Positions 1-12,100 of a DNA stretch of 64,000 nt are shown here, in pieces. The first letter of the stretch is position 1, and each line of letters opens with the position of its first letter. The notes under the pieces were generated by a model. The model saw only the letters and a program-made list of their open reading frames with translations. It was not told the origin of the DNA and searched no databases. The translations under genes were made by a program, and so were the position numbers. This DNA is from Lineus longissimus (Eukaryota; Nemertea; Pilidiophora; Heteronemertea; Lineidae). Where the stretch lies: positions 18,976,599 to 19,040,598 of the forward strand of contig NC_088309.1 of NCBI RefSeq assembly GCF_910592395.1. The letters run 5' to 3'.

Positions 1-1184
1 ACAAAGTTGGGAAGATGTGCCAGCGATGCATACCAAGAGCCGAAAGTGAACCCAGAAGAAAACCTGAAGTAACCGTCTACGTTACCAAGAATGACCAAAG
101 ACCAATCTAGACTTCTTCTTGACCTTACCAACCTGATAAATGTAGTCTAAAAAGATGAAAATCCATTGGCATATTCCATTTGAATGATGTAGCCAGATGA
201 GATCAGGAAATAGATCCAAGTGACTGGTTAACGTATTGTTCCTGTCAAAGAATAGTTTGACTAACAACCTACGACAAAACTCTCAAAATATTCCCATGGT
301 TTAGTCCGTGTGCTGGCTTTCATTTACACCTCCACAGAGCATGGGTGACTGTTTCGAATTAGAAGAGGAATTATTAATAATAGAAGCCAATAGGTTGATA
401 CCAACATCACTGGATCCACTCACAATCAGAGAATACCAGTTGATAGCAGAGTAAACATGGAGTTGTTGCTGCAATAATATTACAAGTCTGTCCATGAATG
501 GGATGGCTGGATAATTAGAGTCCCCAACCTCGATAGTTTGAGGCTTGGCAACAACTAGCATGCATAAATAGCTCCCTGAACAAATCGAGCCGGCCTGCGT
601 CAAAAAATTGAAATTTGTCACTGAATTTCGTCACTGAAACTTCCTTTTGATTACTTGGAACTTGGATATATCCAAATAAACCCTTGCAAAATCCTTGAAC
701 ACAAAAAACCAAGATATTCATCCGTCTCCCCGACAAAATATTTCATGAGAAACAACGTCGTATTTCATCCATCTAAATCAAGTTACAGGTAAAGTCAATT
801 CCAGGTAAGTTGAAATTTCCTTAAATGTCCTTGTCAAAAGCAGTCAATACAATGCCAGGACAGAGCAGGGAATAAGTTAATACTCCCCAAGAAACCCCAC
901 GAAAACATCTTTTTACTCAAGGAAGCAAACAAATGAAGTTAACCAAATATCCTACACGCAATCAGCCCACCATTTGACGTGGCTGACATTTAGAATCAAA
1001 CATTGAAGCTGTGTGACAAAAACAAAACTTCTTCAAGAGAAAATCTCCACCCACTATAACCATTAAAATACAATGACAGACAACTTCTTCGTAGGGGCCA
1101 TTTAAGTGCGGTCAAAGGCATCGACCAATGCAAAGAATTCTTTATCATACTTCATCAATCCTAGAGAAAGGACACAACTCTTCT
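1..1184. other. Intronic DNA downstream of exon k, no gene seen
   Basis: By gene orientation this is unc-13 intron. I looked on the minus strand for the rest of the calmodulin-binding segment and the C1 domain and did not find them. The open frames here show no family resemblance. Confidence 0.5.
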
Positions 1185-1985
1185 ACAGGCAGGTTCAAAC
1201 ACTGTGTTGCTGTGTTACAGTTGACATCTGACATATTCGTGTAGATCAACTAACTGGGGTTTGTTAGCATTATTCAGATGAGAACTTGAAAATTTTAAAG
1301 TTCCAATCCAAATTTAAAGAAACGACACGAAATTGCAAACCGCACCGTCAAAATAATTTACCACAGAAGTTCAGACAGATGAAATCCTTTTGTGTCACTG
1401 AAGTCCAACGATTGACATCTGAAATATTTGTGCAGAAGAACTAACCTGGGCTTGATAGCATTATCGGATGTGAACCCGAAGACTACAAATTTCGCATCCA
1501 AATTTTGAAGAAACGACACGGAACTGCTTGCAGCAGAGTTAGAACCATTTGCAACCGTGAAGTCCTGGCCGTTGAAAGCCTCCTGTCACCAACGACAACG
1601 TCGATACAGTTGACAGAAATCTGATGTACATCTGATGTATTTGTGTTGAACAAAACCTGGGTTCGTTTGCATCATTCAAGTGAGACACCCAAAGTTTTCT
1701 AATCCAAATTTAATTTTAAAGAAGTAACAGCCGCAGAGTCAAAATCCTGTGTTTCTGATATCAAGATTGTTGATGAAATCCCCCTGTGACACCGATGTCC
1801 GACAGTTGACGTCTGATGTATCTGCTTGGAATAACTGACCGAGGACTGTTATCTCCATCAAGATAAGCCCTGAGAACTCGCAACCTGTCCATGAAGAGGA
1901 CCAACACCCACAGGACAAACACCGGAGACATGTAAACACTAGAATCTGATGAACTTTACGGCCTATCATCGAGCATCATATAATA
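1185..1985. repeat. Degenerate ~200-bp tandem repeat, four copies
   Basis: Four diverged copies start near 1185, 1385, 1570 and 1770. Each has a gttgacatctgaNatatttgtg block, then an aactnacctggg-like block, then a caaatttaaagaaacgacac block. Similarity by eye is about 65-75%. No consistent reading frame is shared, so I read them as non-coding. Confidence 0.6.
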
Positions 1986-2576
1986 TGAAAAGAGAGGCAT
2001 CCCATAACTCATGTGTGATAATTTTTATCGGGTTGAAGTATTTTGCATGTCTTGACGAGGACGCAATATGATTGAGGTGAAATTAATGCAGGTCACCGCA
2101 ACTAGGAACAATAGTTCTGGAGAAATTGAAAATTCCTGAAAATGTAATAAAATTGAAGCAGTTGTAGGTGACAATGTCCGTGACTATCGTGTACAACACT
2201 GCAATTTTTGTTGCACAACTTTTGAAAAACTGCAGCGTATGCGCAAGGCATATAAGGCTGCAACAAAAATTGCAGGTATCAGGCCCGATCAGATATCTGA
2301 CAAAAATTCACCCAACCTTGAAGGGGGGACTACTGGCAGGAGATAGGGGGTCAAATTGGTAGTCTTCAAGAGCCTGAAATGCTCAGCTAGGGGACTGGGT
2401 CATATTTGATTCAGCAATACATATATTTCTCATACAAGCGCAAGTAGTTTTACTGTACTGCAAGACAAGAGAAACCCCTATTGGTGACTGGATGTAACTT
2501 AATCTGACCCCCCTGGCTCCTGCCTTTATTAGCCCTTTAATGGATAATCCCCTTGGCAAGAAAACAAAATTCCTAC
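1986..2576. other. Intronic DNA after exon k, with one interspersed-repeat fragment
   Basis: Begins (minus strand) with the exon k donor at 2576-2575. Positions about 2318-2357 (gggggactactggcaggag, then a-tagggggtc-aattg) recur at about 14241-14281, marking a dispersed repeat. Nothing else seen. Confidence 0.5.
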
Positions 2577-3102
2577 CTCGCTGAGCTGTGCCCGCACTTT
2601 GTTGAATGCTTCAATCCATCGGATCCTGGCTGGGGAGGGAACGTCAAAGTCTGTTGCTCGCTCGTAGATGTCTAACATAACATTGTCGGAGTACTCCATG
2701 TGAGGAGAGGGTGGCTGGTCACCATATTCATGTAATGGTTCACTATTATTATACCGCAAGTCACTATAGCCCCGTATTGACCCTACTTCATAGTCCGGTA
2801 TAGACCCTCGCAAAGACCCCTCACCGTATTCTCCCTCGGCATAGTCTTGTAAGGGATACCCGTAAGCATCTCGAATTGGCCCGTCATGATAGTCCCGTAT
2901 ACCTTCGTTGTATGGATCGTCATAACCTGGCACGCCACCGTAATTCCGCAAGTCTTCCGGATAGCCTGGCATATTTTCATAGTTGGGAGTATCAAAGTCC
3001 TGTAATTGGTCACCGTTAAAGTCTCTGTTAATCGGACCGTCGCTGTAGTCCTGCGTGCTCTGCCGACTCATATTCACGGACGAAGCTATGCTGCCTAAAG
3101 GG
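2577..3102 (-). CDS. unc-13: unc-13 exon k: Tyr/Asp/Gly repeat linker and calmodulin-binding helix
   Basis: 526 nt, one base in, phase 0 out. The first ~150 residues are an imperfect repeat built of DYxDGPIxD and xxYGxxLQDY units (e.g. DYHDGPIRDAYGYPLQDY, GSIPDYEVGSIRGYSDLRY). It then has a Pro/Ser stretch (EYGDQPPSPHMEYSD) and ends SPARIRWIEAFNKVRAQLSE. That end matches the amphipathic ANWLRAFNKVRMQLQE helix that binds calmodulin in Munc13-1, with the anchoring Trp kept. The donor gtagga cuts the CaM site after the first helix, so the rest of the site must be in the next exon, outside what I can find. The frame runs past 3102 upstream, but the cttcag acceptor and the match with exon j fix the border. 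Confidence 0.93.
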
Positions 3103-6100
3103 CTGAAGTTAAAACGCGAAAGTGTGAGCTGAAATATCAAGTTAGACTTCAGAGGGGGCAGCTTGGTAAAGTTGTTTTTCAAGTTCTGGACTATCATCAT
3201 GTGTTCTACACCCACTGCCGACACATAACGTGCGACCATAGGAAAGTCACTTTACATCAATTGCAACATTCTTCGAATGTGATGTTAAACTGAAAGTCCC
3301 CGTCCATGCATGGGGTGTACACAGGGGCAAGAAAAAAGACACATGACTAGCCTGTGATTGATTTCTCCACCCATGCCAAAGACGGGCTCTTTCTGTGAAT
3401 GGCGCGCAATGTCATGGTGTCCAATCACCAAATTTTCACGTCTTGTTATTTTGTGGTTTGCAAAATTTGTTGTAAGATATTTTATTTATTTCGTTCCAGT
3501 CAAAAATTATAATATCATTTTGGGGATTTCTATTTTTGGGTTTCAAGGTTGTTATGGGAAGTAAAACTGCTTGCTCGTGAGTGCTCTGATGAGCTTGTCA
3601 AAGTAAGTCGTAAAATTTTCCCAAATTTCATCAACGCAATTTCCACAAATGCAATGTTCAACATGTTGAACTAAAAAGTGTGACTTTAATTTCCGAATTA
3701 AATTTCAGCAGCAAAAATGGAATTTAGTCTACATCTACTGCCAACTAAAAATGAGCAGATTTGCCGATTTTTAGCACAGCGAACATTTCACATCAGGTTG
3801 AGTCTAACGTTGGTTCCAAAACAAGTTTGCCAATGTCATCTGTATATATTGTCTGTATAATAATGTACATGTTACACAACCATTTTGCCGTGAAACAAAT
3901 TTCAGTCGCTAAGCAACCAAGTACAACAAACCTATCCTCATTTAATGGCGGTGATTAGGTCATGATTTATCGGATGAAATTGTTTTTAAGGAAAATAAAG
4001 ATTTATAGGAGATTTACGCAATGCATGAAACAGCTGATGACTGGTTAGTTTCATTTTGCAAACAATCTTTCTGAACACGAGAATCACTGCATGCAACATA
4101 TTTTCTAGCGTTACAAAATTTGCAAAAAAATTATTTCAAGTAAAGCCGACAGGATGAGCCTTCTTACTCTAAACTAATGTAGAAAATGTGTAGAAATTTA
4201 GTAAGTTTATTCACTCCAGAAGACCACGTTCATGGTATACAGAAATTACAAAGATGGTGATGAGGTGCTGCTATCTCTGAGGCAATGTGAACACCAATTC
4301 AACCAGCGTTGAAAATTCCACTTCTTAAAGGGAAAGTTGGAGAATTCCTGTACGTGCTCCTTTAATAAGAGGGCCACCACCTACAGACAGCCGCACAAAC
4401 CTACCTATAGTCTTGAGTACTCTGCCGACTCATGTTATGTAATGATGATATCCGACTCCCGAGTGGACTGAAATGGAATAAAAGGGATGAGCAAATATTT
4501 GTAAATAGTCATCAATATGTGGATGAACCAGCTATGTTTATTTCCTGCTTTCAACTCATCTAAACTTGCCTTTTGACCTTCTGCAAATCATTATAAACTA
4601 TACCTAAATCTGCAAATGGACCTGTGCCACTAATTGCCAACTACCCATCACTACTGCAAATGTTTAACTTGACTCATTTATGTTGGGTTAAACTACCAAC
4701 GTCTACATGTACAGCTTGTACTCAAAAAGCTCTAAAAAAACCTAGAAAAAAACTGGAAATTATCAGTGGAAAAATCTCTAGCTCAACCACTTGACACAAG
4801 TTGTCCTGAACTAGTTATCTGAAAAGGAATTTGGTACAAGCAAGCAAACAACATTTTGTGAAATATTTGCGAAGAATATAGATAAAGAATTGCACTTAAT
4901 ATTGTAAATGGGCAAATTCGAGTGATTTGGCAAGAATTTCTAACAAATAGGAGGCTCATGCGCTGAAAAAAATGGTCCACCATAAAATATGTCATGCTTC
5001 TATAAATGTCCTACATTCAGAACACCTAAAAATAGAAAAAATTAAAAGGTATCATTTACAAACAATACAACAAATGATGAAATACATATGTACTGGTACA
5101 TCCAATTCCATAATGTATCCAAAAGAATTTACAATAGAATTTATCCCAAACTTTGTCTTTATAGAGGTCCTTCACATGATGTCACCAAATTTTAGAGGCT
5201 TTACAACTTGTCGATGAAATTCAGGGACATATTCCCTCTAATGTCATTTGCCGTCATTGAAGAACCTCCATAGTCGTAAAAAATTGACCCACTGCGATAA
5301 AAGATTACATTTGAGTTGTCTAAGAAAGCTACAACAAATATTTTACAAACAGCAAACTTCAAAATGCTTCCAGCAAAATCCTTATCAGTGCTTGGATCCC
5401 CTGTGGAATGTGGCACTTGACAAACTCCATCGTCATACCACCCATAGATAAAATGCCTAGCATCGATGGTTACGGGGATGTGCTCCGGAAACAAGGACAG
5501 ACCGACGGACGGACATTGCATGGCATCAAAATACCCCTCAAGCCTTAATCATGCTGATGCGCTTAGGCAAAAAACCAATTCTCAAATAAGGATTTTGCTG
5601 TGGTGCATTGTACAACTTCTGAAATCAAACAATCCTAAAGTTTGAATGAGACAGGAACACAACACAAAGTTTGGCAATAAGATTTTTCAAGTCGTATTCT
5701 TTTCTCTTATACATTTCAGGCTCAGGTGTGTATCACTTGGCTTGAGCCCCATTCGTTGTCAAGAAATTCTAGTTTTAGCAGGGAAAATCTGCTCTATGAA
5801 ATACATGACCACTGGAACTAAGAAAGAAATTTGACAACCACTCAGATCACACGCAAAAAGGAAAATAACAAATTATTTTACATTGGGATGGGATGCTCCC
5901 ACTTCAGAGAATCAAAATCCTAGACTCCTAGTATCAAAAGGTTCTAAGCAACTCGTGATCCTGAGTTCTGAGACTCTGGATCAAGCCAGGTCATCATGAT
6001 GAAATAGTGAAGACAGGGCTGAAATTGAAAGGAACCTTTTTCTTATCCTACCCAAATGCCTTGAAATTCTTGTAGCACCTCACCAACCGTTTGTCAGTTA

Positions 6101-9100
6101 TTCAGCTTTTTTCACTTCTTGCATGTTTGGGTAACATGATCATAAAGATTCATCGCAGCAGCTGCAAGTTAGAGCACTCCCAACATGTAGACATGGACGA
6201 CGCAAAAAGCAACCAAGAAAACAATGCCGCCAACTCAACTTCGTTGAGCATGTACATAATGAGAACAGAATTAGGTTTTCAGGAGGGAGCAGGTTTTCCA
6301 GACAAGGCTCATGAAACTCATAAGTCACGAACACGAGATGATCAGAACCTGGACTTGCCTCGTAATGCTCAGGATTTTGAATCTCTAGGGTGCGAATGAG
6401 AACGGAACTACAAATGAAACCCATTTAGTATGCCATCTAGATACATACACATCGGGTAGACCGTGACCTGATTCGGTTGGGGTATTGTCCCAGTCTCGGA
6501 AGTAGCTAGAAAACAAAACCGCAGTTGCCAAGAAATTCGTTCATAGCAGATGAAAACAGAGCAAATATACCAGATATTTGAAAATACAGGGCTGTAGCCA
6601 GAGAAGGGGAAAGGGTAGGGGCGGGGCGGGGCGGGGCGGGCGACTAATGCCTCTCCAAGGACAAAAAATTACAAAACATGCAGATTTTGGCTGTTTTCAG
6701 ACTGATGTAGAATAAAAGTTGTATTTTGCCCCCTCCCCACCTTCATGACCAAAAATCTAGCTACGGCCTGAAATACTAGGATACTGAGCATGATAACTTG
6801 ATTCATTGTCGAAAGTTAGATGAGGTCATTATCTATGGTCTAGACCCGTTGGTGGGCCTCGGCGTTAAATACTGTAAAGTCTGTCAGAAACCACTGCAAG
6901 GTCCAAGGTCCCACTGCAAGGTCCCACCTCAAAGGGACTGGTGACCAATCAGTAATAAAGAAGTGCCTTAACATGTACATAGTATATAGATACTCTAGTT
7001 TCACTGACCTAAGACCGCTTCATTAAATTACTACGCAATTGACACAAAGGTCAAGCTGGAACATGACGCATTGACCATTGGTGTTGTCAACCCATTGGTT
7101 GTCGAACATTTAATTAGCATCGAACGACAATGTGCATATAATATCTCTCGAAGATTCAGAAACTGTCTTAGATCGGTGAGACTATGGAACGCCGTAAATC
7201 TCTATGCTAAAGGACCATCTCATAATACACTGTTTGAAAATATTCAACTGCCATAGTTTAACACAGAATCCCCCTCCCCTCCCACAAAAGAAATTAAGAC
7301 AACTCCTCCCTCAAAAACTAAATACATCCGTGCTCCTTAAGCTCGCAAATGTACACCCTCTTTCAAAAATCACGAAAATATTAATCTAATGAAAATGAAG
7401 GGCTTTAGTGTCTTGAGATGGTTCCTAAACAATCGAAAAAACATGTGAATCATTTAAAATAAACCGCTGTTGAAAACTCTCTGCTAACATCGAGCTTGAC
7501 AACACTGACATCCGACAGACCATACATACATATCAGGCAATTCAGGCGCGTTCTCCTTCATAGGGGTGTCATCCCAGCTCTCGCGGAAGTAGCTAGAAAT
7601 AAGATAGGTCACCAGATAGAACAACAGACAATTCACCACAAGCCGACGACATGGTAACACCTCTTGCTAGTCCAAACGTCTTTTCCCGTCTTTTGACCAC
7701 GTTAGTCCAAAAATGGAAGTTTTTGTCTTTTTTGAAGACGAATTTTGGCACACCCTGTTTCAATAGACATGGCCTTAATATGCTTTGGCAAGCTTTCTTT
7801 TTGGAGGGACATGACAATTTACTCCCATTTCCCCAAAAAAATTCTCATTCTCGATTTGATTCATGAGGCATTTATAAGGCATTTATCCTTAAGACCCAAA
7901 CAAGTGGCAGAGAAGTGAATCCTTCCCAGTCAAGCCTTCTCTTTGTGGATTTGAGGAGTGACCTTGAAAATACATCAATGTCACTAGCATCTAGGATTCA
8001 TTGCCCCAAAAATGCAAAATGTGTGGAGACAGAAAGCCCAGGTGTGTATTCAGCAAGAGAATGGTCATCTGACATCAATCTGACCAAAGGAGATTCATTA
8101 TTTTTCTCACTGGTGCAGATTAAACTGATAAATAGAAGAATCAGGCAAAATTGATTACAAGCCATTTTGGAGCCACTGGAATGATACTTTAGACTTTTGT
8201 ATAAACTATCCATCACCATTTTTAAACTAGCAGGTCCCTTTAACTCGAAAATAACAAGATGTCGGACTAACACTATTTGGACTAGCAGGTTTTCCAGCTT
8301 GCTTGAGCCGAGACTAGCAGTGCCAACCGACAACAGGGCGATAAAGCAGAGTGGAACTTAGATCATACATACATCTGATGCCCCTCGTCCCACCTTCCGG
8401 GGTAGTAACTAAAAACATGAGAGGTGCTGATCAGGAATTAGGCAAATCGGAATTCTAAACATGTCAGAAAGTTCAACAGAATCACGATACAATGATACAG
8501 CCTACTATGACATATGACCTGTGGATTGCAAAAGCACTTTCTTTATACATTCGAGTTTTTTTCAAACAACCTGGGACCCGAGAAAATGTTGGCGGTTCAC
8601 AATTTGCTTCTCAAAAATCGTTCTACAAGTAGCTCAAGACCTATTAGGATTGCATTTTAGCACTACCATTTTTACATTCAAGTTTTTTCACACAAACTGG
8701 AACCCATAGATAACGTAAAAGTCACAATTTGCTTTAGAAGAATACATGTCAACGGCTGCAATTAGTGGCCACTCTTCTACTGGCTGTTAACAGCAGCAGT
8801 TTGACATGTGCTCTTCTACCGGCCTCTAACTGCAGCAGTTTGACATGTACTCTTCTACCGGCCTCTAACTGCAGCAGTTTGAAATGTACTCTTCTACCGG
8901 CCGCTAACTGCAGCAGTTTGACATGTATTCTTCTACTGGCTGCTAACTGCAGTTTGCCATGTACTCTTCCACCGACCACTAACTGCAGCAGTTTGACATG
9001 TACTCTTCTACTGGCCACTAACTGCAAAAGTTCGACATGTACACTTCTACTGGCCACTAACTGCAGCAGTTTGACATGTACTCTTCTACTGGCCGCTAAC

Positions 9101-12100
9101 TGCAGTTTGACATGTACTCTTCTACTGGCCGCTAACTGCAGCAGTTTGACATGTACTCTTCTACTGGCCGCTAACTGCAGCAGTTTGACATGTACACTTC
9201 TACTGGCCACTAACTGCAGCAGTTTGACATGTACTCTTCTACTGGCCGCTAACTGCAGCAGTTTGACATGTACTCTTCTACTGGCCACTAACTGCAAAAG
9301 TTCGACATGTAAACTTCTACTGGCCACTAATGGCAATAGTTTGTCATGTACTCTTCTACTGGCCACTAACTGCAGCAGTTTGACATGTACTCTTCTACTG
9401 GCTGCAAACTGCAGTACTCTTCTACTGCGTTTTGATTTTGACGTCATGTAAAATTCTTGGGAAAACTGCCTGACTTGGAACTCGATAACCAAATACACCT
9501 CACTGAATAAAATTATCAGCATTTTTACATCGTATTAAAGCAGCCCAAGGATAAAAATGTAATGTACCTGGAATGCTAAACAATATTCTCAAATTCCCAT
9601 CAATTTATTACATGCTTCATTCCACAGTTTCAGCTAATCCTTTAATTGCTATGCTTGCAATTTGAACCAAGTTAAAAACTGCAAAATTGCTATGAAAACA
9701 TGTAAGTTTAGAGTACAATACTGATTTATAAACATGAATAACAGTCATCTAATTATGGTCAACATAACACATTGATGGATAAGAACTCAAAAGATACTTT
9801 TTATCTTCATTAAGTGCTTTGCCTGCACATCTTTGGACTCTGGATTGCAAACTACTGGTCAGATTTCTTTTAAATTTAGTTCTTATTGATATATGCTTTG
9901 CGACCAAACATAGTTTTGTTATTTAAGATTAAACCAATCCAGAGCCCAAAATGATTGCACAGAAACAAGTATGTATAAAGATATACATACTTGACGAAAC
10001 AAATAGCCACACAGATATAAATGTAACACATGCAAACAAACTCTGAATATTTGCAAAAAATAACCCATGCAAAACTCAGATCTCGGAACCGTCTTTTTTC
10101 AAAATGGACCATGCAAAACATTGCTGATGACAAAAACATTTGAGCTTTAAAATCCGATAAGCATGATAGATACAAACACATCAAATCAAAGTGCACGGCC
10201 AGTAAGGTGATGTGTTACAATTATAGCCCAAGTACAATTAAAGTACGCACTGATGCACACCGAGGATATAATTGTAATAGGGCTATAATCATGATAATTG
10301 TACCACCTTACCTAATAAATGAAAATAGAAAATTGTAAATTAAGTTCTTTGCTTGAGAATTTGAAAATGAGCTTTCAATTGAATCAAAAGTCGAAAAGGA
10401 ACATTTCTCGTGCAAAGGATAGGTTTGGTAAAGAACCTACTCTTCTTCATCAAGGTGATTCTGCTCCTCATAAGAGTTTCTATACGGATCCCTGCAAGTG
10501 GGGAGACGGAATAAGGATGGGACGAGAACAGGAATAAAGGTGTGGGTTGATAGGTATATCTTAACACTTTTACATTTGAACTCCCAGGAATGTATAACAT
10601 TTTTAAAAAAATTCAATTCGAAAAGATTTTGACCCCTCTTAATTTGGGCGCACACTCCGTTACGTTAGGTGTGTATTTAGAGTGACTGAGAGATCATATA
10701 GCCTCTGCCTAATAAGGAAACTTGTACAGTAGAACCTCTGTATTAAGGACACCCTCGGGGCTGACAATTGCTTTCCTTAATAGAGAGGTGTCTGATTAGA
10801 GAGGTCAAATCGAATGGAAAATACCACTTTGGGACCAAAACTAGTGTCCTTACTGGAGAGGTTGTCCTAAATAGAGAGGTGTCTGCTAAAGAAGGTTCCA
10901 CAGAAAAAGATGCTGCAACTAGATACCCACCTATCCACCATGAAAGACTGTGGTCTACTGTTGGGTCGACTGTTATAATACAATGGCTCCGAGTCAGTGT
11001 CACTTCGTTGTTGATGATATGGACTGTCTTGGTAATAATCGCCGTCCCTCTCATACCCCCGTTCATTGCACCCTCCTCCCCTGTCATAACCGCGATCGAA
11101 AGACGTGCCGCGATCAAATGAGGACCTTTCGTACCGGTAACCGTCTTGACTCTCGCGGCTGTCTTCGCGTTTTTGGCGATATGGATGTTCGCTGCGCGGG
11201 AACTGGTGAGCTGAGCTGTTGTGTTGGTGGTGGAGGGGAAAGTTGACGTCAGACGTGTAGTCGCTGTCTTCGGACATACCTAGAATGAGATTAGGAGAAT
11301 ATTTAGTTCATACACAGAGGTGGCCTTCTGTTGACCTCAGAGTCAAATCAAATATGGCGACCTATATGTTACTGTGTCTTGCTATTTTGCGTTGATACAT
11401 TATCACTTCCATATTACATACATAATGACACCCTGACGTCGTCAAGACGTCGTGACACTGGGTCCAACAACTGCAGCTCTCAGACAGTCACTGAATGTTT
11501 TCCCATTTAGTTGCAGTCATGCAGGCACAGTGGCTTCACCAATTTGCCACATCAACCTCAATACTCCTACATCATCCGTCAATGATTTGACAACGACATA
11601 ATCAAGTGGCTGTGCCATTACTTTTCAAAACATCTTTAAAGGGACACACCTTGAAGTTTGATAGCAATGATGATAACCTCACCAAGAGTAGGAAAGCGAG
11701 ATTACTCCATCACCCGACAAAATTTAAATATGCATAGCACTTTTCTAGACAGAAGACACCAGCCCAAAATGAAAGAAATATATTAGTTGTAAACTCTACT
11801 CACACAAAATTGTCAGAAATAGAAAATTACTCTCCATCTATTACTTTAGCAAATTATGTTTGAAAAGCTAAATTTAACAGATCACCTGTATACTAGCATT
11901 GGGTAGTTTTGGCAGCCGGTGCTTTTGAAAGCCAAGTGAATATTCTGTATACCGCATATATAATAGCGGAGGGAGTATGAATAAAGTAATGCGGTAACTC
12001 GCAGAGATAGTGTTGAAGATAGCAGAGATGTTGTCGAAGATATAGCATCATCCCAAAAGCTACCTTGTACCTAACCTCTGCAGCTAAAGATGTAGAAAAA

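Noticed and set aside
3380-3401. Possible extra exon between j and k
   Set aside because: Weak acceptor without pyrimidine tract and a frame that does not fit the flanking phases.
8749-9522. 257- and 228-codon frames with 13-residue repeats
   Set aside because: Artefact of the 39-bp minisatellite; both strands are equally open.
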